Below, in pieces: positions 43,460 to 51,771 of a stretch of DNA of 64,000 nucleotides. The notes under the pieces were generated by a model that saw only the letters and a list, made by a program, of their open reading frames with translations, made no database searches and was not told the origin of the DNA. Source of the DNA: Thiomicrorhabdus sp965602805 (GTDB lineage: Bacteria > Pseudomonadota > Gammaproteobacteria > Thiomicrospirales > Thiomicrospiraceae). The DNA lies in contig CBFCZK010000001.1 in assembly GCA_965602805.1 (NCBI GenBank), positions 310,001-374,000 on the forward strand. Reading direction: 5' to 3'. The position numbers were made by a program, and so were the translations under genes. The stretch's first letter is position 1, and the number at the start of each line of letters is the position of its first letter.

Positions 43460-44542
43460 TTAGGCGTTCATAAAAAGATAGTCGGTGTAACCTTCGGCAC
43501 CTGAGGTGTAGAAGGTATCTGGGTTAGCCTGATTGAGTTCAACGCCAGCTTTAAAACGCTCGGGTAAATCTGGATTGGCCAAATAGCTTACGCCAAATGC
43601 CACGGCTTCTAAATCACCTTTGGCAATCACAGCTTCTGCTTCTGTTGCTTCGTAGCCCATATTGCCGATAATATTGCCTTGGTAATGCTGTTCTGCAACG
43701 CAGAGTACTTCATCTTTTTGGATGCCAAAGAAGTCACTGCGCATCACATGTAAATACGCCAAATCAAATTCATTGAGTTTTTCACTTAACCATTTTGTTA
43801 AAGCGATTGGATCGCTGTCTATTGCACTGTTGTAACTGTTGACGGGGGAGATTCTCAGGCCAACTCGATCACTGCCCCAAACGTCACACACCGTAGAAAG
43901 CACTTCTAATAATAAACGAGCACGATTCTCGATAGAACCGCCATAGCTGTCAGTACGTTGATTCATACCATCACGTAAAAACTGGTCTAATAAATAACCA
44001 TTCGCTCCGTGAACTTCCACGCCATCAAAACCAGCCGTTTTGGCATTCATCGCCGCTTGCTTAAAGCCTTGGATAATCGCTGGGATTTCCTCTAAGGTTA
44101 AAGCGTGTGGCACGGTGTAGTCTATTTCGCCATCAGGTGTATGTAACTTACCGTTGGTGATCGCCAATGCGCTTGCTGCCACAGGCACTTTGCCAGCGTT
44201 TAAATAAGGATGACAGGCACGACCACCGTGCCAAATTTGTAGGACAATGCGGCCACCTTTGGCATGTACGGCATCGGTCACTTTTTTCCAGCCAGCAATC
44301 TGTTCTTTTGAATAAATACCAGGTTCTTTCCAGAAAGCACTACAGCCTTCCATCGCCATGGTGGCTTCGGCAATAATCAAACCGCCACTGGCGCGTTGCG
44401 CATAATGCTCGGCCATTAAGTCGTTAGGGATGTGATCGACTTCGGTTCTTGCACGGGTTAACGGCGCCATAACAATACGATTAGGCAGTTGGATTGAACC
44501 TAGGTTAAGGGGAGAGAATAAATGCGGATAAGAGGGGGTCAT
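43460..44542 (-). CDS. Old yellow enzyme family alkene reductase (NemA-like)
   Basis: This is an FMN-dependent NAD(P)H oxidoreductase of the OYE family, 360 residues, cytosolic. The TIM-barrel landmarks are LFSPLNLGSIQLPNRIVMAPLTRAR, the active-site His and Asn in VEVHGANGYLLDQFLRDGMNQRTDSYGGSIENR, and GNMGYEATEAE near the phosphate site. Such enzymes reduce activated alkenes, N-ethylmaleimide or nitro compounds. The physiological substrate is unknown. In E. coli nemA is controlled by NemR; no nemR-like regulator is adjacent here. It is monocistronic. Confidence 0.92.
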   Translation of the reverse strand: MTPSYPHLFSPLNLGSIQLPNRIVMAPLTRARTEVDHIPNDLMAEHYAQRASGGLIIAEATMAMEGCSAFWKEPGIYSKEQIAGWKKVTDAVHAKGGRIVLQIWHGGRACHPYLNAGKVPVAASALAITNGKLHTPDGEIDYTVPHALTLEEIPAIIQGFKQAAMNAKTAGFDGVEVHGANGYLLDQFLRDGMNQRTDSYGGSIENRARLLLEVLSTVCDVWGSDRVGLRISPVNSYNSAIDSDPIALTKWLSEKLNEFDLAYLHVMRSDFFGIQKDEVLCVAEQHYQGNIIGNMGYEATEAEAVIAKGDLEAVAFGVSYLANPDLPERFKAGVELNQANPDTFYTSGAEGYTDYLFMNA

Positions 44543-44689
44543 GTTGTTTCCTAAGGTTTGCTAAATATGGTTTTACTAAAGGTAGATGAATTCGCTCTGC
44601 TGGCAAAGTCGATTTGGCTGGAAATGCGTTATGTCGTTATTTGTTCTAAGTTGTAATTCCATGCTAACACGCCTCCCTTAAAGAGTGCG

Positions 44690-44738
44690 CGGTCAGTGTA
44701 AGAGCAGCTTACTTTGTTTAAAACCGACCAGGCCTGCT
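44690..44738. repeat. Composite repeat with ACCAGGCCTGCT variant
   Basis: GCGGTCAGTGTAAGAGCAGC leads into ACCAGGCCTGCT at 44727-44738. The head is clearly related to the 27137 unit (GGGGTCAGTGTAAGAATAGG). No terminator hairpin follows here. Confidence 0.7.
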
Positions 44739-44790
44739 CGGTTTTTATATTTGGAATTTAAGAATAAGTTATCTAGTTCGCAACTCGCCT

Positions 44791-45342
44791 TTAATGCTGG
44801 CGACGATCCTGAAATTCACCCTTGAGAATTTTCTGTTTTTTAATTTGGATCAGTCCTTGATCAACCTCATCAAATAAGTTGTTGTAATCTTTGTCGTTAT
44901 TAAAGAATGCGGTGCAATAAGAGGCGTTTTGCAGGTTATCCAATAAGTTGTCGACATTGCTTGCTGAAATGACGATAAATTCATCACCACCAATACGATA
45001 AATATTAAGATTAGAACTCGTTTTTAACAGATTAGAAATCTCATCTGCGGTCTCTTTAATGACGTTGTCGCCAGCACGATAGCCTTGCGTTTTGTTAATT
45101 GAATGTAAGTCGTTTATATCAATTAGGCTAATGTAAAAAGGGGTGCCTTGATCCATTAGCAAAGATACTTTTTTATCAAAATCTTGTCGTAACTCTAATC
45201 CTGTTAAAAAGTCATATTTATAGAACGGGATAAATTTGTTGCGGAAAACACAGTCTTTTAATTTAAAGCTTAAGATCATAATGGTCATTAATATTGATAA
45301 AACCATTAAATTAACAAGATCATTACTAAAGAGTTCATTCAT
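44791..45342 (-). CDS. Short GGDEF-domain protein with one membrane helix
   Basis: This is a 183-residue protein with an N-terminal hydrophobic helix (LVNLMVLSILMTIMILSF) and a GGDEF domain (about 40-165). The motif YRIGGDEFIVIS is intact, and ISLIDINDLHSINKTQGYRAGDNV supplies the substrate region. The domain is shorter at its C-terminus than usual, ending VDQGLIQIKKQKILKGEF without the standard final strand and GRNRV. It may be a divergent or shortened diguanylate cyclase. The start has a TAAGAAATG context with no strong ribosome site. It is monocistronic. Confidence 0.78.
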   Translation of the reverse strand: MNELFSNDLVNLMVLSILMTIMILSFKLKDCVFRNKFIPFYKYDFLTGLELRQDFDKKVSLLMDQGTPFYISLIDINDLHSINKTQGYRAGDNVIKETADEISNLLKTSSNLNIYRIGGDEFIVISASNVDNLLDNLQNASYCTAFFNNDKDYNNLFDEVDQGLIQIKKQKILKGEFQDRRQH

Positions 45343-45422
45343 TTCTTAAGGGGTCCAAATTCAGTCTATTTAAAACAGGCAATACAATACTATATCTGAA
45401 AAGTGGCTAAGCGGGTTTAAAG

Positions 45423-45448
45423 AAAAGGGCACTGCGGTGCCCTTTTTT
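45423..45448. terminator. Bidirectional-looking terminator
   Basis: The stem AAAAGGGCAC / GTGCCCTTTT with a four-base loop and T-run lies downstream of the minus-strand exported protein gene at 45487. Confidence 0.85.
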
Positions 45449-45486
45449 ATCCAACAATTGTTGCATAAGGGGGTTAGGCCGAGCCT

Positions 45487-45987
45487 TTAAAAGTTGTAAT
45501 CAGACTCTGTCGTTTTCGTGATTTGAGGGTAATCTTCGACCTTGCACCACTTATAGCCTTCTTTGCGGTAATAGCCAGGAATCTTTTTGGAAATAACTTT
45601 TGATTTTGTGCAATTTTCAAAGTCACCAGCAAACTTCCATAAATCATAGCGATTTGGGTTTTTATGTTGGTAATTATTGCCATATTTTGAAAGCTGGTAA
45701 ATTTTAAGCTCACCATTCAATACTTCATAGTTGTAAATCGTACCCGTATTTTGATTTTTCACTTTATTGTTTTTTGAAAACAGTAAGCGGTAAGCTTCAC
45801 CGCGTTTTTGGCTGACTTCTTTACCAAAGCTGGGAGAGCCGTTCAATTTTAAGGATGAAACTTCCCAAACACCTAATATAGAATCTTTAGTATATGTCTG
45901 TGCTTGGACTGAAGTGGATGCTAGCAGTGTTAAAGTACTGAATACCAACACCCAGCGCTGTGTTGCTTTATTAAGTTTGATTGACAT
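45487..45987 (-). CDS. Exported protein of unknown function
   Basis: This is a 166-residue protein with a clear signal peptide (RWVLVFSTLTLLASTSVQAQ, cleavage about 30). The mature region starts SILGVWEVSSLKLNGSP, reminiscent of lipocalin-like small beta-barrel proteins (GxW near the start). It carries two Cys (FENCTKSK and YKWCKVED) that could form a disulfide. No family is recognised. It is monocistronic, with a good terminator downstream and AAGGATGCTC upstream of the start. Confidence 0.65.
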   Translation of the reverse strand: MSIKLNKATQRWVLVFSTLTLLASTSVQAQTYTKDSILGVWEVSSLKLNGSPSFGKEVSQKRGEAYRLLFSKNNKVKNQNTGTIYNYEVLNGELKIYQLSKYGNNYQHKNPNRYDLWKFAGDFENCTKSKVISKKIPGYYRKEGYKWCKVEDYPQITKTTESDYNF

Positions 45988-46364
45988 GATTAAGTGAGCA
46001 TCCTTGAGATGTGAATTTGGATCTGATCTTGTGCAGATGATATTGAAATAAGGCGTAGTAAACGTTTATGGTCGGTTTACATGCTTTTTATATTTACGAG
46101 ATAATACTAGCCCAAACGGTATAAATCGTAAACAATAATTTTGCTGTGTGTTTTGTGGAAGAGATGGCGCTAGAGGCGATTACTAATCTGAAACCATCAA
46201 GAAAAATATTTCATTGTATTTCTCATTCAACTAACTCGTCCTGGTAGATTACTTCATTAAACATGCTAATTTTAAGTATGTTGTTAAGGCTGAATGAGAT
46301 TGATTTTATGCTATTATCCTAATCAAATTTCCGCTGTCACTGCCAACCTAATAAAGAGATTATT
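45988..46364. other. 377-bp gene-free stretch
   Basis: This is the divergent promoter region between the exported protein and the dUTPase gene. No repeat copy or RNA gene was seen. Confidence 0.4.
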
Positions 46365-47069
46365 ATGCAAAATTCACACTCAATCACGTCCATTAATGAA
46401 ATGCTTGTTATGCAGAACACTTTAAATGAAATGACCAATGGGTCTGATTGGAAAAGCGGTGTAACTCAGTTAGGCAAAATAATTGATTGGAAGCGCTGTA
46501 TTGTGATGGAAACCTCGGAGTTGGTTGATAGCTATCCTTGGAAGCATTGGAAGAGTGTGGATGCGGTCACTGATATTGAGAATGTTCGGGTAGAACTGGT
46601 GGATATTTGGCATTTTCTTTTAAGTCTGGCGCTTGAGCAGTTTGAGCTTGAAAAGGCGGCGAAGTTATTAGATAAAGCGTTAGCTTCAAATAATGCCCAG
46701 GCCAATGTTATTGGCAGTGAGATGACGGTCATCGGGCAGGTAGCGGTACATGAGACGATGATGAGAATTGCATTGGAACCAAGTGAGGTGACTGAAGAAT
46801 ATCTATCCCGTTTGTCGAGCAGTTTTTTCAATGCCTGTAAGGTTGCGGAATTGAGTTTTGAGCAGATGTATCAAATCTATATGGCGAAAAACGTTTTAAA
46901 CAAGTTCAGACAGGATCACGGTTATAAAGAGGGGACTTATATTAAAGAGTGGAATGGTAAAGAAGATAATGTGGTGATGTTTGAAATCATCGCAACCATG
47001 TCTGACTTCTCTGGTGATGAGCTTTATATCGGCCTAAAAGAAACCTACGCCTTAATTATGAGTTCTTAA
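46365..47069 (+). CDS. Dimeric dUTP diphosphatase (all-alpha, MazG-like)
   Basis: This enzyme hydrolyses dUTP (and dUDP) to dUMP, keeping uracil out of DNA. It belongs to the all-alpha dimeric dUTPase_2 family seen in Campylobacter, trypanosomes and phages rather than the trimeric Dut. Of the motifs, WKRCIVMETSELVDSYPWKHWK and VRVELVDIWHFLLSLALEQ carry the metal-binding Glu/Asp, and a later KNVLNKFRQDHGYKEGTY contacts the nucleotide. The 234 residues are typical. It is monocistronic, ending in a palindrome-terminator unit. Confidence 0.88.
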   Translation: MQNSHSITSINEMLVMQNTLNEMTNGSDWKSGVTQLGKIIDWKRCIVMETSELVDSYPWKHWKSVDAVTDIENVRVELVDIWHFLLSLALEQFELEKAAKLLDKALASNNAQANVIGSEMTVIGQVAVHETMMRIALEPSEVTEEYLSRLSSSFFNACKVAELSFEQMYQIYMAKNVLNKFRQDHGYKEGTYIKEWNGKEDNVVMFEIIATMSDFSGDELYIGLKETYALIMSS

Positions 47070-47102
47070 AATAACCGTCAGATTTAGGGTTGAATTAATT
47101 TA

Positions 47103-47160
47103 ACCAGGCCTGGTTGTTATAAATAAACCCGCTTAAACGTCGTGTTAAGCGGGTTTTTTA
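47103..47160 (+). repeat. ACCAGGCCTGGT palindrome coupled to a terminator
   Basis: The exact palindrome is at 47103-47114 (AACCAGGCCTGGTT). A strong AAACCCGCTTAA / TTAAGCGGGTTT terminator is at 47125-47160. Confidence 0.9.
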
Positions 47161-47200
47161 TGGCGTTTAAACAGGTGATTGATTGAATTCAAAAGAAATT

Positions 47201-47212
47201 ACCAGGCCTGGT
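47201..47212. repeat. ACCAGGCCTGGT palindrome, second copy within 100 bp
   Basis: This is an exact copy 98 bp after the previous one, the only close pair in the window. The remaining 500 bases up to the FNT gene hold no gene and should include its promoter. Confidence 0.88.
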
Positions 47213-47735
47213 TGGTTGCAAATCAATTTTTAAGATACTTATATTAATCAGCGCTTCTCGTCAGCGACTGCTAATCGTGAAAATAGCACTGACGCTATGC
47301 GGCATTTAAACTCCTTCTAATGCTTCGTTGTTTTAGGTTTGGTCGTGTAAAGGATTAATGTAAATGTCTGCATGTGGTGCATATTTATTCAATAGTGGTG
47401 CGCTAGATAAGTTGTGTATTTTGTTAAAGTTGCATGTTTTTGGTTATGTTGTTGATAAAAAAGGAATTGCTTTTATAGGCATGGTTTTTCCTTAGTATTT
47501 CTAATTAGTTTTGAATGATGATGCTCACAAAAGAAGGTCAGCAAGTTTGAGGGTCTTATTTTGTGAGATATTTTTTTGCTTTTATTGAACGGTTTGCTTA
47601 AAGCAAAATCCTTAAAAGGCAATATTCTTTAAATTAATGTCTGGAATTGAATGAGCAGGATTTAGTGACATTGAGATCTAATCTGGCTTATGTAACGTTT
47701 AATTTTATTTATTGATACAAACAGAGGTAGGCAAT

Positions 47736-48548
47736 ATGTCATATTTAGAACCCAGTGAGTTCGTCACCAAAATGGTTGATTCGGGTGAATCAAAAGTTTT
47801 CATGTCGACAAAAGATACCATCATTCGAGCGATTATGGCGGGTGCGATTTTAGGGCTTGCAGCGATGTTTGCAATCACGGTTGCCGTTAAAACAGGATCG
47901 CCACTGGTCGGAGCGTTGCTTTTCCCTGTTGGCTTCATTATGTTGTACTTAATGAAGTTTGATTTGTTAACCGGTGTGTTTATGCTGGTGCCTTTGGCGC
48001 TTTTAGATAAAAGACCGGGTGTAACGTTTAATGGCATGATGCGTAATTGGGGCTTGGTGTTCCTAGGGAATCTTATAGGTGCCTTGACCGTGGCCTTTAT
48101 GATGTCGTTCATATTGACCTATGGTTATAACGTTGATCCAGGTGTGATTGGAGCCAAAGTTGCGAGTATTGGTGAATCCAGAACATTAGGTTATAAAGAG
48201 CATGGATTAGAAGGTTGGTTGACCGTTTTTATGCGCGGAATGATGTGTAACTGGATGGTGTCTATGGGTGTTGTGGGTGCGATGGTTTCTACTTCGGCTA
48301 CGGGTAAGATTATGGCAATGTGGATGCCGGTTATGTTGTTCTTCTTCATGGGTTTTGAACACTCTATTGTTAATATGTTCTTATTCCCTTTCTCTATGAT
48401 TATGGGCGGTGATTTTGCTGTAACGGACTACCTTCTTTGGAATGAATTACCAACAGTATTAGGTAACTTAGTGGGTGGGTTCTTGTTCGTGGGTATACCT
48501 TTGTACTATACGCATGTTAAAACAAGTGCTGAGCGTGCTAAAGGATAA
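47736..48548 (+). CDS. FNT-family anion channel (formate/nitrite transporter type)
   Basis: This is an inner-membrane pentameric channel of the FNT family, 270 residues. Six helices show the two-fold repeat, with the conserved GMMCNWMVSMGVVGAM helix break and the pore His in FFFMGFEHSIVNMFLFP. Known FNT substrates are formate, nitrite and hydrosulfide, all small monovalent anions. The start at 47736 (MSYLEPSEF) has GAGGTAGG seven bases upstream; the earlier frame from 47712 is rejected. It stands before a kinase/phosphatase fusion and cyanase, so cyanate or nitrite is a plausible substrate (inference). Confidence 0.92.
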   Translation: MSYLEPSEFVTKMVDSGESKVFMSTKDTIIRAIMAGAILGLAAMFAITVAVKTGSPLVGALLFPVGFIMLYLMKFDLLTGVFMLVPLALLDKRPGVTFNGMMRNWGLVFLGNLIGALTVAFMMSFILTYGYNVDPGVIGAKVASIGESRTLGYKEHGLEGWLTVFMRGMMCNWMVSMGVVGAMVSTSATGKIMAMWMPVMLFFFMGFEHSIVNMFLFPFSMIMGGDFAVTDYLLWNELPTVLGNLVGGFLFVGIPLYYTHVKTSAERAKG

Positions 48549-48580
48549 TAGAAGTTAACCCACTTTTATTTAATTAATAG

Positions 48581-48613
48581 AGTCTCTGTACTATCTGGTA
48601 CAGAGACTTTTTT
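48581..48613 (+). terminator. Terminator between FNT gene and kinase/phosphatase gene
   Basis: The stem AGTCTCTGTAC / GTACAGAGACT with a T-run ends 47 bases before the next start. It probably limits read-through. Confidence 0.88.
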
Positions 48614-48629
48614 GTTTCAGAGTTGCACA

Positions 48630-48662
48630 GTCATTACATAGGAATTACATAGGAATTACATG
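48630..48662 (+). repeat. Tandem repeat around the ribosome-binding site
   Basis: The unit ATTACATAGGA is repeated so that two AGGA ribosome-binding cores sit in line, followed by a third partial copy AATTACATGG that contains the start codon itself. The copy number may tune translation. Confidence 0.6.
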
Positions 48663-50381
48663 GCGAATACATTACAAGTTTCCATTGGACAGCAAACTGA
48701 TAAGGGTCGTAAAGAGCTAAATCAGGATTTTCATGGAGTATATATTCCTGAAGAACCGCTCCTGACTTCTAAAGGGATTTGCATCGCTTTGGCGGATGGT
48801 ATCAGCAGTAGTCAAGTCAGCCAGATTGCCAGTGAAACGGCGGTAAAAGGCTTTCTGGATGATTATTACTGCACTTCAGAGTCTTGGTCTATCAAAAAGT
48901 CAGCGAAAAGTGTCTTGTTGGCGACTAACTCCTGGTTATATTCGCAAACCCGAAATAGCGAATATCGTTATAACAAAGATAAAGGCTATGTCTGCACGTT
49001 TAGTGCCTTAATTCTAAAGTCGACTACGGCGCATATCTTTCATGCGGGGGACAGTCGTGTTTATCGTTTACAAGGTAATCAGCTTGAAAAACTCACAGAA
49101 GACCATAGGGTTTGGATATCGAGTGACAAGAGCTACTTAAGTCGTGCCTTAGGCGTGAATGATCAGCTGGAAATAGATTACCAAACACGGCCTTTAGAGC
49201 AAGGCGATCTGTTCTTACTGGCCACGGATGGTATTTATGAATTTGTCTCTGATAAGTTTATGGTGGAAAGCATTCATGCACATTTACAAGACTTAGATCA
49301 TGCCGCTCAAATCATTTTAGAGGAAGCTTTAGCCCAAGGCAGTGATGATAACTTAACGCTACAGATTGTCAGTGTTGATCAGCTACCTAAGTTTAATGAA
49401 AAGGAGATTCACCAACAGCTCACAGTCTTGCCATTCGCCCCCAAACTCCGTACCAGAATGCTATTTGATGGCTATGAAATTCTGAGGGAGGTTCATATTA
49501 CCAGTCGCAGTCATGTCTATTTAGCGCGCGATATGGAAACCGATGTGCAAGTGATTATTAAAACACCCTCGGTTGATTTACGCGATGACACGGTTTATTT
49601 AGAGCGTTTTTTAATGGAGGAGTGGATTGCACGGCGAATCAACCACGAAAATGTCTTAAAACCTTGTTTACAGACACGCAAACGCAATTTTTTATATACC
49701 GTGACTGAGTACATTGAAGGTCAGACTTTAGCGCAATGGATGAATGACAATCCAGCACCGGATGTTGAAACAGTTCGCGGCATTGTAGAGCAAGTGGCAA
49801 AAGGGCTGCGTGCTTTTCATCGTCAAGAGATGTTACACCAGGATTTACGCCCCAATAACATCATGATTGACCAAAGTGGTACCGTTAAAATTATTGATTT
49901 TGGTGCGACTCGTGTTGCAGGTTTGGCTGAAATAGAGAGCCCATTTCATCGCGAAGAAAACCTGGGAACAGCGCAATTTACCGCGCCTGAATACTTTTTA
50001 GGGGAGGCGGGCACTCCGCAATCTGACCTATTTTCTTTAGGGGTGATTACCTATCAAATGCTGTCAGGTCAATTGCCATACGGAACACAAGTCGCCAAAG
50101 CAACCACCCGATCTGCGCAGAGAAACCTGCGTTATCAAACTGTGTTGAATGATGAACAGGCCATTCCAGCTTGGGTGGATTGGACAATCAAAAAAGCGGT
50201 TCATCCTAATCCAATGAAACGCTATAGCGAAATATCGGAGTTTATTTACGATTTACGCCATCCAAACAGCACCTTTTTGAATCAAACACGCGCACCTTTA
50301 ATTGATCGTAATCCGTTACTGTTTTGGAAAGGTGTCTCGTTCGGTTTGTTGCTGATTATTGTTTTTCTATTAGCGAAGTAA
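48660..50381 (+). CDS. Fused PP2C-type phosphatase / Ser-Thr protein kinase, membrane-anchored
   Basis: This is a 573-residue bifunctional signalling protein. The N-terminal PP2C phosphatase (about 5-235) has complete metal motifs: ALADGISSS, FHAGDSRVYRL, LATDGIYEF and SDDNLTLQI. The Ser/Thr kinase domain (about 270-530) has the ATP Lys (VQVIIKTP), an HQDLRPNN catalytic loop (HRD variant, Asp present), DFGATR and TAPEYFLGE. Both activities thus look intact. A C-terminal helix (GVSFGLLLIIVFLLA) anchors it. Kinase genes of this sort accompany nitrate/nitrite assimilation loci in other proteobacteria (recalled); here it lies between an FNT channel and cyanase. The start has AGGA five bases upstream. 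Confidence 0.92.
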   Translation: MANTLQVSIGQQTDKGRKELNQDFHGVYIPEEPLLTSKGICIALADGISSSQVSQIASETAVKGFLDDYYCTSESWSIKKSAKSVLLATNSWLYSQTRNSEYRYNKDKGYVCTFSALILKSTTAHIFHAGDSRVYRLQGNQLEKLTEDHRVWISSDKSYLSRALGVNDQLEIDYQTRPLEQGDLFLLATDGIYEFVSDKFMVESIHAHLQDLDHAAQIILEEALAQGSDDNLTLQIVSVDQLPKFNEKEIHQQLTVLPFAPKLRTRMLFDGYEILREVHITSRSHVYLARDMETDVQVIIKTPSVDLRDDTVYLERFLMEEWIARRINHENVLKPCLQTRKRNFLYTVTEYIEGQTLAQWMNDNPAPDVETVRGIVEQVAKGLRAFHRQEMLHQDLRPNNIMIDQSGTVKIIDFGATRVAGLAEIESPFHREENLGTAQFTAPEYFLGEAGTPQSDLFSLGVITYQMLSGQLPYGTQVAKATTRSAQRNLRYQTVLNDEQAIPAWVDWTIKKAVHPNPMKRYSEISEFIYDLRHPNSTFLNQTRAPLIDRNPLLFWKGVSFGLLLIIVFLLAK

Positions 50382-50516
50382 GTTGAGAAAGATAAGTTAC
50401 ATAAAAAGATAGAGGATTAACCTGTATTTAAAGAGGTTCTGAGCCGGCTATTGAAGCAGGTTGCTAGTAATTAATGTATACACGATTTTAAATTTAACCA
50501 ATAGAGAGTGAATGAC

Positions 50517-50960
50517 ATGATGACTAAAATTGAGATGACAGAAGCCATTATTCTAGCGAAATCGCAAAAGCAGGTCGGCTGGGTTGAAATTGCAGATACG
50601 GCTGGTTTAAGTGAGGTTTACACTACCTCAGCTTGTTTGGGGATGAACCATTTAGAGGCCGAAGCGGCAGATGCATTATGTGCCTTTCTTGGATTAGATT
50701 CTAGTGTATCGGCTGCTTTGCAAATGTATCCGCATAAAACGTGGGACAAAGCCGTGCCTACCGATCCGCTGATCTATCGTTTATATGAAATTGTGGGTGT
50801 TTACGGCCCGACGATGAAAGAGCTAATTCATGAAAAATTTGGCGATGGTATTATGAGCGCCATCGATTTTTCAATGCACATTGATAAAGAAGAAAACCCT
50901 GCAGGAGACCGTGTGGTCGTCACTATGAATGGTAAGTTTTTAGGTTATAAAGCTTGGTAA
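50517..50960 (+). CDS. cynS: Cyanate hydratase (cyanase)
   Basis: Cyanase converts cyanate and bicarbonate to ammonia and CO2 (via carbamate), giving nitrogen and detoxification. The catalytic Arg, Glu and Ser are visible in IYRLYEIVGVYG and GIMSAIDFSMHI. The N-terminal helix-turn-helix-like domain is normal (MTEAIILAKSQKQVGWVEIAD). The 147 residues fit the family. The ATG at 50517 has AGAGAG eight bases upstream; a GTG at 50508 overlaps that site. No cynABD transporter or CynR is adjacent. The FNT channel and kinase/phosphatase upstream are the only candidate partners. It ends at its own terminator. Confidence 0.96.
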   Translation: MMTKIEMTEAIILAKSQKQVGWVEIADTAGLSEVYTTSACLGMNHLEAEAADALCAFLGLDSSVSAALQMYPHKTWDKAVPTDPLIYRLYEIVGVYGPTMKELIHEKFGDGIMSAIDFSMHIDKEENPAGDRVVVTMNGKFLGYKAW

Positions 50961-50996
50961 GTTAAGCGTTAACTAAATCTTAGCTAAACTTTAAAG

Positions 50997-51022
50997 AAAA
51001 ACCGCTAAAAAGCGGTTTTTTT
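50997..51022 (+). terminator. Terminator after cynS
   Basis: The stem AAAACCGCT / AGCGGTTTT with a T-run is followed 30 bases later by a palindrome copy at 51052. Confidence 0.9.
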
Positions 51023-51051
51023 GTGTCCGAGGTAAGTTGATTTATAGAATG

Positions 51052-51063
51052 ACCAGGCCTGGT
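51052..51063. repeat. ACCAGGCCTGGT palindrome
   Basis: This is an exact copy between the cynS terminator and the end of the convergent phosphatase gene. Confidence 0.9.
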
Positions 51064-51079
51064 ATCTTTGAAATCCTAT

Positions 51080-51559
51080 TTAGGGTTTATAGCCTTTAAC
51101 GAACGCGGTCTGTAAGTCATTCACAGGCATTCTATCGCCACGTGCGTTTGACGCCATTTCGATTGCTCTATCGGCATCAATTCCATGTTCGACCATTAAT
51201 GTTATTGCAACAATGCCTGCGCGCCCACGTCCACCGTGACAGTGAATCGCAATGCTTTCGCCATTGGCAATCTCTTGTTTTAAACGCTGTTGCAGTTCGA
51301 TAAGGCGATCGGTGTCAGGCACACTCATATCGCTAATCGGGAAGTTTTCGAATTTCAGACCGTGGTCTTCACAAGCATGGGGTTCCATTATCATGCCGAG
51401 TGTTTCAATCTCTTGAGCGTGCAATAGACTAATGACCTTGCTAACACCTTGAGTTTTGTAATAGCCGATATCATCGTGTAAGGTTTGACTAGATGGCTTT
51501 GGCATGACAAATAGTGCGCCATTGCCAAGGTCGCAAATTTTATAGAGTGGAGTGGACAT
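51080..51559 (-). CDS. Dual-specificity/tyrosine phosphatase-like protein
   Basis: This is a 159-residue cytosolic cysteine phosphatase. The P-loop HCHGGRGRAGIV carries the nucleophile Cys and the Arg of the HCx5R signature. The upstream segment ISDMSVPDTDRL supplies a likely general-acid Asp. The fold resembles small bacterial dual-specificity phosphatases (PTP-like, CDKN3-type). Targets are unknown. It is convergent to cynS and lies between two repeat copies (51052 and 51622). It has its own promoter region and is not co-transcribed with the kinase gene, although both deal with protein phosphorylation. Confidence 0.85.
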   Translation of the reverse strand: MSTPLYKICDLGNGALFVMPKPSSQTLHDDIGYYKTQGVSKVISLLHAQEIETLGMIMEPHACEDHGLKFENFPISDMSVPDTDRLIELQQRLKQEIANGESIAIHCHGGRGRAGIVAITLMVEHGIDADRAIEMASNARGDRMPVNDLQTAFVKGYKP

Positions 51560-51621
51560 AGTACTCTCTTGTCCTTTATTTATAGGCTTTAAATGGAGTA
51601 CGCGTATTCTAGTGACAATTG

Positions 51622-51633
51622 ACCAGGCCTGCT
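51622..51633. repeat. ACCAGGCCTGCT variant repeat
   Basis: This is the fourth identical variant copy, upstream of the phosphatase gene and downstream of HD-GYP. Confidence 0.8.
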
Positions 51634-51771
51634 AGAGATGTTCTTGAAGGACAAGACTGTTAAAAGTATACATAGGGGGTTGTAGATTGTGTCTAACGGG
51701 TGCTAAATTAGCCCTTAAAGCCAAAAGCCCGCTTAATTTCGATGTCAGGATTTTCGGCTGAGAAATGTGGG

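Noticed and set aside
50400..50516. Possible sigma-54 promoter before cynS (GGCTATTGAAGCAGGTTGC)
   Set aside because: The GG and GC elements are not spaced by 10 bases as sigma-54 needs.
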